From assembly GCA_021324885.1 (NCBI GenBank), contig JAJPIF010000024.1, positions 1-64,000 on the forward strand: 64,000 nt of DNA. Direction: 5' to 3'. Within the stretch, counting starts at the first letter, position 1. Every line of letters begins with the position of its first letter. The notes under the pieces were generated by a model that ran no database searches, had not been told where the DNA came from, and saw nothing but the letters and a program-made list of their open reading frames with translations. Source of the stretch: Pseudomonadota bacterium (GTDB lineage: Bacteria; Desulfobacterota; Binatia; Binatales; Binataceae). This document shows positions 8,240 to 16,748 of the stretch, piece by piece. Both the position numbers and the translations under genes were made by a program.

Positions 8240-9028
8240 GTGGAACTCAAAGATCAGGTGGCAGTGATCACGGGTGCGGCAAGCGGACTGGGCCGGGCGA
8301 TCGCGCTGCGCTACGCGCAGGCCGGCGCCAACATCGCAATTGCAGATCTAAACGATACGGGGGCCGAAGAGACGGCGGAGCAGGTGCGAAAAATCGGGAC
8401 GCGGGCGCTGACCAAAGTTACCGATGTGGCTGAATACGAGCAGGTTGAGGCGCTGATGGCCCAGACGGTCAAGACCTTTGGCCGGATCGATATTCTGGTC
8501 AGCAATGCGGGTATCGGCGGATTCGGTCATTTGGTTGATCTCTCCAGGGAGGTCTTCGAACGGGTCGTGAGGGTCCATCTGTTTGGCGCGTTTTATTGCT
8601 CGCAACTGGCGGCGCGCGAAATGATCAAACGCAAGTACGGCCGTATCATCCTGATGTCATCGATCACCGCGGTACAGGGGCCGATCGGAACCAATCTTCC
8701 CTATGGCGCCGCCAAGACCGGGCTCCTGGGCCTGATGCGCGGGATGACGTTGGACCTGGCCGAGCACAACATTACCGTCAATGCGATCGCGCCCGGACCC
8801 ACCGATACGCCGATGCTGCGCGCGGGCTCGCCCGATTTGTCGCTGCGCTCGCATCACGTGCCGATGGGCCGGATAGGGAATCCCAGCGACATCGCAAACG
8901 CCGCATGGTTTTTCGCCCTGCCCTCATCGGGCTACGTAACTGGAACGGTTCTCCCGGTTGACGGCGGCGCCCTGGCCGGCGGCTGCTACATGGTCGAGTA
9001 CCATCGCAATCGGAGTCAGGCGAAGTGA
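8240..9028 (+). CDS. short-chain dehydrogenase/reductase (SDR)
   Basis: A 262-residue classical SDR. The cofactor motif is TGAASGLGRAIA near residue 12, the NAG motif is VSNAGIGGFG, and the catalytic Ser-Tyr-Lys appear as MSSITA and YGAAK. The start is GTG at 8240, supported by AGGAGG about 10 nt upstream, with no in-frame ATG close by. The C-terminus (GTVLPVDGGALAGG) is standard for the family. It stands alone between a divergent MBL hydrolase and a convergent G8 protein. The substrate, probably an alcohol or 3-oxoacyl compound, is not identifiable. Confidence 0.92.
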   Translation: MELKDQVAVITGAASGLGRAIALRYAQAGANIAIADLNDTGAEETAEQVRKIGTRALTKVTDVAEYEQVEALMAQTVKTFGRIDILVSNAGIGGFGHLVDLSREVFERVVRVHLFGAFYCSQLAAREMIKRKYGRIILMSSITAVQGPIGTNLPYGAAKTGLLGLMRGMTLDLAEHNITVNAIAPGPTDTPMLRAGSPDLSLRSHHVPMGRIGNPSDIANAAWFFALPSSGYVTGTVLPVDGGALAGGCYMVEYHRNRSQAK

Positions 9029-9049
9029 AAAATCTGGAATAATGTCGAA

Positions 9050-9077
9050 ACCGGCGCGCCGATTACGGCGCGCCGGT
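9050..9077. terminator. bidirectional terminator hairpin
   Basis: A perfect 11-bp inverted repeat (9050-9060 and 9067-9077, ACCGGCGCGCC and its complement, loop GATTAC) sits between the convergent SDR and G8-protein genes. An AAAA precedes on the plus strand, giving a T-run for the minus-strand transcript after a short gap. Confidence 0.7.
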
Positions 9078-9095
9078 GCGCCGGAGTAACGTCCC

Positions 9096-12000
9096 TCACT
9101 TGCAGAACATCCCGCTCGGGACGCTCGGATACTTGCACTGCTGCCCGGCCAGGCCGGCCGATACCGGGTTGAAGCTGATGTTGAAGTTGCTGTCGTCGGC
9201 CTTGATGCAGTTCACCGACGGCGGCGGTATCCGCACGGCATTGCTGAAGTCTGAAGCCAGCGTCACGGCGAAGCCGTAGCACCCGCCCTCCGGGCAGTCG
9301 ACGTCCTTGCCCGCCCATCCGCAGATTGGGCTTACTCCGGTCTTGGGGTCGTCCTTGCACTGCAGATAAAGGTCATGCTGAACGGGATCGGTCGGATTAT
9401 CTTTCAGATTACATCCGCAGTACGATACTTTTTCCTTTTTTGGATCATCCGGCATCGTGGTTTTCACCGTGCAAAAGCTTGCCGGCTGACAAGCATCCTT
9501 TTTTGCCGCCGAGTATTGATCACTGAATTTGGTAACCTTTGACATATCCACGTTCACGGTTAGGATACCGTTGCTGTCCAAAGCGGCATTCCAACCGTCC
9601 GGGACCTTGCCCAAATCTGTAATCGTATAGGGCGCCGACTTCGGACTTACCTGCACCAGCGACAACTGCTTGCTCTTGTCAAATGACTTACCGACATAGA
9701 GTTGGTACTTCTGCTGAGTATCCGGCTTGGCGTAGAGCAGGAACACGTAGAATTTCATGCCAGGCTCGAAAACGCTCAGACTGCTCGGCGCCGTCGGCAA
9801 AATGGCCGCCTCCTGGGCCGCCTTACTGACCGTGGTATCGATGTAGTAGGTAGCGTGGTTGACGCTCAAGCTGCTGCGTTGGAAAACGTCCTGGCCGGCC
9901 AAAATGATCGGCTTGGCATTGCCGCCATCCATCGGAGTTATGGATTCACGGAACATCGGGACGCCGTAGCAGCCGTTCTCGGTACAGGAGCTATACCAGA
10001 CCGGACCGCTGCACACCGGAGCCATGGGCCCTGCCGTCAGAGCGCAGTCCGGATAGACCACGGTGCTCACGTAGTCATAGGGACTGGTCTTGGCGGTGCC
10101 GCCGGGAGATAAAGGTGCGATGGCGGCGTCGGAGGCGCATTCGCTGGTCTCGACCGGCGCGTTGAAAAACGGGTCTTCATTGACCGAGATCGTGTTCTTC
10201 AAGCCGGTCAGCGAACCGTCATCGTCATTCAGCTCGGTTTGCCGGTCGATATCGGTGTAGCCGTTGAACAGCCCTACCGCGAAGTAGTTGATCGGCGGAG
10301 TCAGTACTTGATTGGTGTAGGTGCAGTATCGCTTCTGGACCGCAGCGTAATCCGTCCAGAAGATGTGGGGATCAGTCAGGTCGAACTCCGGCTCGATAAC
10401 GAAGTGACGAATGTCAACATTGTCAAAAGAAAGATTGGTCGAGTGGAAGGCCGGCGGGTAGAAAAAGCCATTAGGCTGCTTCCACGCGATTGCCGCATTG
10501 GGCAGATAACATTGACCAATCGCCGGCTCCTTATCGTTGAGCGGCGTGGTAATCCCCTGGGGTATGCCGGTCACTCCAATCTGGAGCTGCATGTACTTGC
10601 TGCTGTTCGCGCAGGGATTTCCATTGCCTGCCTGCGGCTTGCAATCCGTGAGGGGAATCAACGTCGGATTGATGTCCAGGTAAGCGTTGGAATCCTGGTA
10701 GGAAGGGCCGTCGTAGATGTTGAACAGGCGCTGATTGTTGGCAAAACCAGCGGAGGGGATGCTCAGATCAAACTGCCGGTTGAAACATACATTGCCGGGA
10801 TAGGCACCGTTGGTCTGCTTCTCGCAAACCATCGGATTGGGAGTTTTGTATTTGGCATCGAAGGCGGCGCTGAAGGGATTAACCGGTCCCGAGTTCAGCG
10901 CGAACGGATTATCGCATTTCTTCGCATCACAGGTCTGGGTGTTGCCGACAAAAGCCGTTTTGCGGGTCAGGGCCCAAAAACCCAGCGGCGCGTCGGACAG
11001 CGTGTAGCCGCCTCCCGTGACCATCGTGATACCGCCGTTGAGCACGTCGGTGATCGCACTTTGGGTCAGCAGGTACCAACCCGACCGCAGCCAGATCGCG
11101 GAAAAAGTGGTCGGCGCCCAGGTGAATGACGACGTAAAACCGTCGAGCACGGTGACCGCGCAGTTTGCGATTTTGTCAGTTTCACATCGGGGCACCTCGG
11201 CCGCTTTGCTGCAATCCTTGCCGGCAGGGCATAAGGTGCCAAAGCGGCCGCCGCCGTTGGTGATCGGATAGTACGTTTCATCGTTGATGTGAGCTTTGTC
11301 GACGGGCAACGGCGCTCCCGGCGCGCTCAACGGCTTGACGCTGGGAGCCAATCCTCCACCGGGGTTCAGGATTCCAAAGCAAGGATCCGTTGTCTGAACG
11401 GTTTCGAACGCGGTCATCGCCGACACGCACGAGTTGCCGACGAATCGGTAAAGCGGCGAGGTGCTGGCACGGTCCAGGTTGTACTGCTCGGCGGCGTAGC
11501 TCTTGCCCCAATACTGATAAAGCGAGGGACCGCTGTTGGCGCCTGGCACCAGCCAGTAACAGGCGCCACAGGTGCCGGCGCCTGCTGCCATGTTGTACTC
11601 AAAATCATTCCATCCGTTCATGATCCAAAACACGGAAGGATGATTGGCGTCCGAATAGTAAGGAAATTTGTCGGTTGGGGCGTTGGGATAGTTCGGCGCG
11701 ACCAGGATGCCCGGTACCTTCAGCGGATTCTGCGGTCCATCGGTTGCCGAGCGCGCGAAGACGCCCAAATTAGCGTAGAGCTTGTTGTTGATCTCGGTCC
11801 CGTCCTCGATAAAGAAGCCGTGCCCGATGGACTTGTAGCCCACGTTGCGCGACACCAGCGTCCCCTGCGTCGCATGAATCGTGATCCAACGGGTCATCGA
11901 TTCGTTGATCGAGCAGTCCTTCACAAACGTTCCATCCGCCACCATGCGGTCCATGTGGAAGTGCACCGGATAGTGGCCGATGCTTCCGCCCTGACCCAAC

Positions 12001-13298
12001 TGCCTGAATTCAACCCCCTGCACCTGGAATGTCTTGAAGCCCTGCCGAGCGATGGTGTGCCCGCCGTAAAAATAGCCCGTCACCTTGTCAAAGGAGTCGT
12101 TGGGGCCGTCGCCCTTGGATACGATTCGGATGCTGCGGGTCAGCAGTCCCACCGCCGCCCGGGTGTCGATGAAGTTGGACAGCGCCAGCCCGGAACTATC
12201 CGGTCCGGTGCCCGGCCGCGCTTTGGCCAGCGAATACCTGACGCCGTTGTGCGGCCAGGTGACTTTCCCGTTGATCGTAAAGGTGCGTCCGTGTCCCTGA
12301 ACCTTCTTTATGGTCAGCACTTCGGAATGGGCCGCAACGTAGTCGGTAGTGGTCAGCACCACCTGCACGGTTTCCCCTATGGCCGGGTCCCAACCACTGA
12401 CGTCGCGATCCACCGTCAGGGTGGTGTCTCCGGGAGCTGCTGAAGAATCCAGCCGTACCCAACTCGTACCAGTGTTGGAGGGTTGGCTGTCATCCTTGCA
12501 AGCCTTTGATGTGGGATTAGCTGGATCGCAAATGGTGGCGCCGCGGGCGCCGTAAAGCTGCAGCGAACCGCCATAGGACACCGCCAGGACCTTGTGCCCG
12601 AAATAGGCGCCGGCGACGTCACCCTTGTCGAAAACGTCGTACTGGTAAAAGCAGTCTTTCTTGCCGTTGACGAGCTGCATTTCATTGCACGAGCCAGGGC
12701 GCCGCATGCTCGCCATCATCATGTTGGAGTTCCAGATGTCGTTGGGGCTGGTGGCCGGCACTCCACACGTTCCCCCCGGGCTCTTGCAGGTAATGCCGGG
12801 GTCGGTCGACAGGTTTGATGCGCCATACAAATCGATTTCGAGCGAACCCTGCCTTCCGATGGGTGCGGAGGGCGTGCCGGCGCGCAGCGTGCCGCCGTTC
12901 TCGATCAGGATCGACTCGGCCTTGAATATGATCTTAGTGTCGTCGAAGCGCAGGATGCCACCGGTCGCCGCGCCTGAGGCGGTGTAAATATTGACGTTGT
13001 GATAAAAGTAGGTGCCGTTGGGAACATTGCCATCGACCTCGCAATCCCCGGTGACCTCCAAATCTTCGCCGCTGCCGGCCGGCAACACTTTCAACGCCTT
13101 GCCGTCGCAAATCGTGGCTGGTGCAGCGAGCCCCACCGTGGAGGGGTGCAGGATCGCGTTGGAATCCGCCGGACTGGGAACCCAGCCCGCGGAACCCGGC
13201 ATCGGGATACCAGCGTTGGCGCCTGCGACCGCCCATGGCGACAGCATCAGCGTGACCAGCAGCGCCACGTTTATGGTCAGTCCAGTGCATACTTTCAT
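9096..13298 (-). CDS. large secreted G8-domain/beta-helix protein, CEMIP/TMEM2-like
   Basis: A 1400-residue exported protein. Residues 1-29 form a signal peptide (cleavage near AGANA). Residues ~95-250 look like a G8 domain (GILRFDDTKIIFKAE, ENGGTLRAGTP). Near residues 285-340 is a stretch like that of CEMIP/polyductin (PGDTTLTVDRDVSGW, VVLTTTDY). Residues ~430-520 match their beta-helix core (GHYPVHFHMD, CSINESMTRWITIHATQG, NVGYKSIGHGFFIEDG). The C-terminal third is Cys-rich, with no membrane anchor or sorting signal that I recognise. In animals this fold occurs in hyaluronan-degrading proteins; the bacterial substrate is unknown, perhaps a polysaccharide. GGAGG lies 6 nt before the ATG. No partner gene is adjacent. 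Confidence 0.8.
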   Translation of the reverse strand: MKVCTGLTINVALLVTLMLSPWAVAGANAGIPMPGSAGWVPSPADSNAILHPSTVGLAAPATICDGKALKVLPAGSGEDLEVTGDCEVDGNVPNGTYFYHNVNIYTASGAATGGILRFDDTKIIFKAESILIENGGTLRAGTPSAPIGRQGSLEIDLYGASNLSTDPGITCKSPGGTCGVPATSPNDIWNSNMMMASMRRPGSCNEMQLVNGKKDCFYQYDVFDKGDVAGAYFGHKVLAVSYGGSLQLYGARGATICDPANPTSKACKDDSQPSNTGTSWVRLDSSAAPGDTTLTVDRDVSGWDPAIGETVQVVLTTTDYVAAHSEVLTIKKVQGHGRTFTINGKVTWPHNGVRYSLAKARPGTGPDSSGLALSNFIDTRAAVGLLTRSIRIVSKGDGPNDSFDKVTGYFYGGHTIARQGFKTFQVQGVEFRQLGQGGSIGHYPVHFHMDRMVADGTFVKDCSINESMTRWITIHATQGTLVSRNVGYKSIGHGFFIEDGTEINNKLYANLGVFARSATDGPQNPLKVPGILVAPNYPNAPTDKFPYYSDANHPSVFWIMNGWNDFEYNMAAGAGTCGACYWLVPGANSGPSLYQYWGKSYAAEQYNLDRASTSPLYRFVGNSCVSAMTAFETVQTTDPCFGILNPGGGLAPSVKPLSAPGAPLPVDKAHINDETYYPITNGGGRFGTLCPAGKDCSKAAEVPRCETDKIANCAVTVLDGFTSSFTWAPTTFSAIWLRSGWYLLTQSAITDVLNGGITMVTGGGYTLSDAPLGFWALTRKTAFVGNTQTCDAKKCDNPFALNSGPVNPFSAAFDAKYKTPNPMVCEKQTNGAYPGNVCFNRQFDLSIPSAGFANNQRLFNIYDGPSYQDSNAYLDINPTLIPLTDCKPQAGNGNPCANSSKYMQLQIGVTGIPQGITTPLNDKEPAIGQCYLPNAAIAWKQPNGFFYPPAFHSTNLSFDNVDIRHFVIEPEFDLTDPHIFWTDYAAVQKRYCTYTNQVLTPPINYFAVGLFNGYTDIDRQTELNDDDGSLTGLKNTISVNEDPFFNAPVETSECASDAAIAPLSPGGTAKTSPYDYVSTVVYPDCALTAGPMAPVCSGPVWYSSCTENGCYGVPMFRESITPMDGGNAKPIILAGQDVFQRSSLSVNHATYYIDTTVSKAAQEAAILPTAPSSLSVFEPGMKFYVFLLYAKPDTQQKYQLYVGKSFDKSKQLSLVQVSPKSAPYTITDLGKVPDGWNAALDSNGILTVNVDMSKVTKFSDQYSAAKKDACQPASFCTVKTTMPDDPKKEKVSYCGCNLKDNPTDPVQHDLYLQCKDDPKTGVSPICGWAGKDVDCPEGGCYGFAVTLASDFSNAVRIPPPSVNCIKADDSNFNISFNPVSAGLAGQQCKYPSVPSGMFCK

Positions 13299-13559
13299 CC
13301 CAGTCCTCCAAAGTTTGAGGTCGCACTCGATTCGGCGAGGAGATGTCGCAAACCGAGGGTGAAAAAAATCAGCAAGCTTTTACTCTAAATCCGGGCGACT
13401 GGCCCAAGACTATTTAGATGGCGTTAAGATTGCAATAGTCACCAAAAATAATATTAAAAAGAATTTTTAAGAAAATTGCTGTGTTGTCCCGTCGCTGCCC
13501 GGCTCGATGGTCGGTCAAGCTTTCGCGCTTCAGGAATTTTGGAATTTGGTGATCGTCGC
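13299..13559 (-). promoter_or_regulatory. AT-rich leader/promoter region of the G8 gene
   Basis: The 261-nt gap upstream of the G8 protein is AT-rich (about 13425-13490) in an otherwise GC-rich window. It holds a 7-bp inverted repeat TTAAAAA-GAA-TTTTTAA at 13454-13470. The composition suggests the promoter and perhaps an operator or nucleoid-protein site. No exact -35/-10 pair is claimed. Confidence 0.4.
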
Positions 13560-14561
13560 TTATCCAATGCGCAGCACGCCGGCGCCCTTGAGTTCGTCGT
13601 GCTTTAACATCTGGAGCGCCTGATTTGCCTGGTCCAATCCGAAAGCTATTGTGGTCGTGCGGATCGGAATCTTGGCCGCCAGCTCCAGGAATTCCTCGCC
13701 GTCGGCGCGGGTGTTGGCGGTGACGCTGCGCAGTTCCTTTTCATGGAACAGATGGCGCTCGTAATCCAGCGGTGGAATCGGGCTTAGATAAATTCCGGCG
13801 ACCGCGAGGATACCGCCCTGATCCAACGCTTCCAACGCCGGTAAAACGAGATTGCCTGCTGGCGCGTACAGGATCGCCGAGTCGAGCAGCCGCGGCGGAC
13901 GTTCCTGCGCGGTTCCCACCCAGTCGGCTCCCAGTTCTTTGGCATGTTCGCGATGCTTGCCGCCGCGCGTCATCACAAACACGTTGCAGCCCCAATACCT
14001 GGCTACCTGCAATGAGATATGCGCCGACCCGCCGAAGCCATAAAGACCAACCGTGGTGTTGGGCTTGACGCCAGCACGCTTGAGCGCGCGGTATCCGATA
14101 ATCCCCGCGCATAGCAGCGGCGCGCTCTCTTCGATTCCCAGTTGTTGCGGCAGGTGGTAGGCAAAATCCTCGCGCACGACCGCGTACTCGGCGTAGCCGC
14201 CGTCGTGGTCATAGCCGGTGAAGCGAGCGTGGGGGCATAGATTTTCGCTGCCCCGCCGGCAATAGAGGCATACGCCGCAAGTCTCGCGCAGCCACGCGAT
14301 TCCAACCCGCTCGCCCGGCTTGAACCGATTCGCCTGTGGACCGCATCGCTCGACCACGCCGACCACCTCATGGCCGGGGACTATCCGTGGATGGCGCGGC
14401 GGCAGGTCGCCCTCGCTGACATGCAGATCGGTCCGGCACACCCCGCAGGCCAGCACGCGGACGAGAATTTCCCCTCGATTCGGGATGGGTACGTCGAGTT
14501 CAATCAGCTTGAGCGGGCTGCTCTCGATCGGTTTAGGCTCGTATACGGCTGCGGCTTTCAT
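13560..14561 (-). CDS. zinc-dependent alcohol dehydrogenase (medium chain)
   Basis: A 333-residue MDR-family dehydrogenase. Catalytic zinc ligands appear at C42 and H64-E65 (ACGVCRTDLH, VPGHEVVG) and the structural zinc set at C95, C98, C101, C109 (TCGVCLYCRRGSENLC). The Rossmann motif is VGLYGFGGSAH near residue 170. The sequence resembles AdhA-type NAD(P)-alcohol dehydrogenases that include YQKGLKET-type cryptic forms. It is divergent from the methanethiol oxidase gene with 95 nt between starts. Oxidation of an alcohol or reduction of an aldehyde is likely; the exact substrate is unknown. Confidence 0.93.
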   Translation of the reverse strand: MKAAAVYEPKPIESSPLKLIELDVPIPNRGEILVRVLACGVCRTDLHVSEGDLPPRHPRIVPGHEVVGVVERCGPQANRFKPGERVGIAWLRETCGVCLYCRRGSENLCPHARFTGYDHDGGYAEYAVVREDFAYHLPQQLGIEESAPLLCAGIIGYRALKRAGVKPNTTVGLYGFGGSAHISLQVARYWGCNVFVMTRGGKHREHAKELGADWVGTAQERPPRLLDSAILYAPAGNLVLPALEALDQGGILAVAGIYLSPIPPLDYERHLFHEKELRSVTANTRADGEEFLELAAKIPIRTTTIAFGLDQANQALQMLKHDELKGAGVLRIG

Positions 14562-14656
14562 GGATATAAATTATACATGGTGAACGCGGCTCTGGCCGGC
14601 TCGACCAAAGCCAGCGCCACTGTTAGCATCTCGCATCCGCAATGGAGGTTCCAGCA

Positions 14657-16060
14657 ATGGCACTATGGAAGCCGGACCCCAGTTTTTACCCGTCAGCACG
14701 GATGGCCAGTCAGGCTCCGCCTGAGAAGCTCGCCTATGTCGTAACCTTCGACCCACAAACAGCGCTTGGGCGATCCAGGAATGGCAAGCCGGACTCGCTG
14801 GTCGTGGTTGACGTGGACCCATCGTCGGCGAGTTGCGGGAAAATCGTTGGCCGGCTCGAACTCGGGACCGGCAACGAGCTGCATCACTTCGGATGGAACG
14901 CGTGCAGCGCCGCGCTTTGCCCCTATGCACCGCATCCGCACGTTGAGCGCCGCTATTTCATTATCCCAGGCCTGCGCTCTTCACGAATCTTCATCGTCGA
15001 TACCAAACCCGACCCGCGCAAGCCGGCTCTGGTCCGCACGATCGAACCCGAGGAGGTGGCCGCGCGCACCGGATACAGCCGGCCGCACACCGTGCATTGC
15101 GGCCCCGACGCCATCTACATGAACGCGCTGGGTGCGCCCAACGGTGAAGGTCCGGGCGGCGTTTTCCTGCTCGATCATGACAGCTTTGACGTGCTGGGCC
15201 GCTGGGAAGTGGATCGCGGCCCGCAGTACCTGGCCTACGATTTCTGGTGGCATCTGGGCCACGACGTTGCGATCACCAGCGAGTGGGGCACGCCGAGCAT
15301 GGTCGAAAACGGCGTCAATCCCGACCTGCTGCTGGCCGGACGATACGGCCACGCGATCCATATCTGGGATTTGCGCAAGCGCCGCCATCTCCAGACCCTT
15401 GATCTGGGAGCGGAGCAGCAGATGGTGCTGGAGCTGCGGCCCTCGCACGATCCGACCCGGTTGTTCGGCTTCGTCGGCGTGGTAGTCTCGACCAGGGATT
15501 TGTCGGCGTCGGTATGGACCTGGTTCCGCGACGATAAAGGATGGCAGATCCGCAAGACGATCGAAGTCCCGGCCGAGCCCGCCGACCCCGCTCAACTGCC
15601 CCCCGCGCTCAAGCCCTTCAAAGCCGTGCCGCCGCTCATCACCGATATCAACCTCAGCCTGGATGATCGATTTCTCTACGTTTCGTGCTGGGGCACCGGC
15701 GAATTCCAGCAATACGACGTCAGCGATCCGATGAAACCCAAGCTGACCGGCTCGGTCCATCTCGGTGGCATCACGCGCAAGGCGCAGCATCCCCGCGCCG
15801 GCGAGCTGAACGGAGGCCCGCAGATGGTGGAACTCAGCCGCGACGGCCGCCGGGTGTATCTGACCAATTCGCTGTACGCTGCGTGGGACGAACAGTTCTT
15901 TCCCGACGGTGTGCGCGGATGGATGACGAAAATCGACACCAATCCCAACGGCGGCATGAGTCTGGACAAAAACTTCTTCGTCCCGTTCGAGGGCGAACGA
16001 CCGCATCAGGTGCGACTTGAAGGCGGCGACTGCTCCTCCGACTCCTTCTGCTATCCATGA
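14657..16060 (+). CDS. mtoX: selenium-binding protein SBP56 / methanethiol oxidase
   Basis: A protein of about 467 residues that aligns along its length with the SBP56/MtoX beta-propeller family, which in bacteria oxidises methanethiol to formaldehyde, H2S and H2O2 with copper. Visible family landmarks are GNELHHFGWNACSAAL, YSRPHTVHCGPDAIY, SEWGTPSMVENG, GFVGVVVSTRDLSASVW, DDRFLYVSCWGTGE and the C-terminal GGDCSSDSFCYP. His residues in these motifs are candidate copper ligands. ATG at 14642 is in frame, but ATG at 14657 has a GGAGG with proper spacing and is preferred. No signal peptide is apparent. It overlaps the next gene by ATGA. Confidence 0.92.
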   Translation: MALWKPDPSFYPSARMASQAPPEKLAYVVTFDPQTALGRSRNGKPDSLVVVDVDPSSASCGKIVGRLELGTGNELHHFGWNACSAALCPYAPHPHVERRYFIIPGLRSSRIFIVDTKPDPRKPALVRTIEPEEVAARTGYSRPHTVHCGPDAIYMNALGAPNGEGPGGVFLLDHDSFDVLGRWEVDRGPQYLAYDFWWHLGHDVAITSEWGTPSMVENGVNPDLLLAGRYGHAIHIWDLRKRRHLQTLDLGAEQQMVLELRPSHDPTRLFGFVGVVVSTRDLSASVWTWFRDDKGWQIRKTIEVPAEPADPAQLPPALKPFKAVPPLITDINLSLDDRFLYVSCWGTGEFQQYDVSDPMKPKLTGSVHLGGITRKAQHPRAGELNGGPQMVELSRDGRRVYLTNSLYAAWDEQFFPDGVRGWMTKIDTNPNGGMSLDKNFFVPFEGERPHQVRLEGGDCSSDSFCYP

Positions 16061-16701
16061 TCAATGACTGGCCCTGGCTGGCCGTGGCCGCAATGGGCGC
16101 GTACCACGGCCTCAATCCCGCGATGGGATGGCTGTTTGCCGTGTCGCTCGGGCTGCAGGAGCGCAGCCGCAGGAAGGTGATTTCCGCGATGGCGCCGATC
16201 GCCGCCGGGCACATGGTCTCGATTGCTCTCGTGGTGGCGCTGGTCGGCTGGGGCGCGATGGAGATCAGGCCGCATCTGCTGCAAATCATCGGCGGCAGCG
16301 CCGTCGCCTTGTTTGGCGCATTGCGGCTGTTCTCCTCGCGCTTGCATTACAAATGGGTCGGGATGCGCGTGAATTGGTGGGACCTGCTCGTTTGGTCGTT
16401 TTTGATGGCGTCGGCGCACGGCGCCGGCCTGATGCTGTTCCCGGTGCTGATCAACCTGCCGGTCTGCTCGACATCAGCATCACTCGCACGCGGCAGCGGT
16501 GTCGGCGCGATGGCGATGGCGCAGACGGGTTTATGGGTGGTGCTTGTGCACACCGCCGCGATGCTGGCCGTAATGGGACCGGTCGCAATCGCGGTGTACG
16601 ATTGGATCGGACTGGGTATCCTGCGCAAAGCCTGGATCAATGTCGACAAGCTGTGGGCCGCAACCCTGATGGGCAGCGGCCTGCTGGTCCTCGTGATCTA
16701 G
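16057..16701 (+). CDS. multi-pass membrane protein coupled to mtoX
   Basis: A 214-residue hydrophobic protein with about five to six membrane spans. Two His/Pro motifs stand out: AYHGLNPAMGWLFAVSLGLQ near residues 15-34 and SAHGAGLMLFPVL near residue 120. They recall the HxxxxP-type helices of NicO/UreH/HupE-like metal permeases, but I cannot place the family firmly. Its ATG overlaps the mtoX stop (ATGA), so translation is coupled and a shared task is likely. Metal supply, possibly copper, or export of a product are possible roles. Confidence 0.75.
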   Translation: MINDWPWLAVAAMGAYHGLNPAMGWLFAVSLGLQERSRRKVISAMAPIAAGHMVSIALVVALVGWGAMEIRPHLLQIIGGSAVALFGALRLFSSRLHYKWVGMRVNWWDLLVWSFLMASAHGAGLMLFPVLINLPVCSTSASLARGSGVGAMAMAQTGLWVVLVHTAAMLAVMGPVAIAVYDWIGLGILRKAWINVDKLWAATLMGSGLLVLVI

Positions 16702-16748
16702 CTGGCCGCAATTTTGATTGCCCTGGCGGACCTGCGTAGGCTTGTCTC

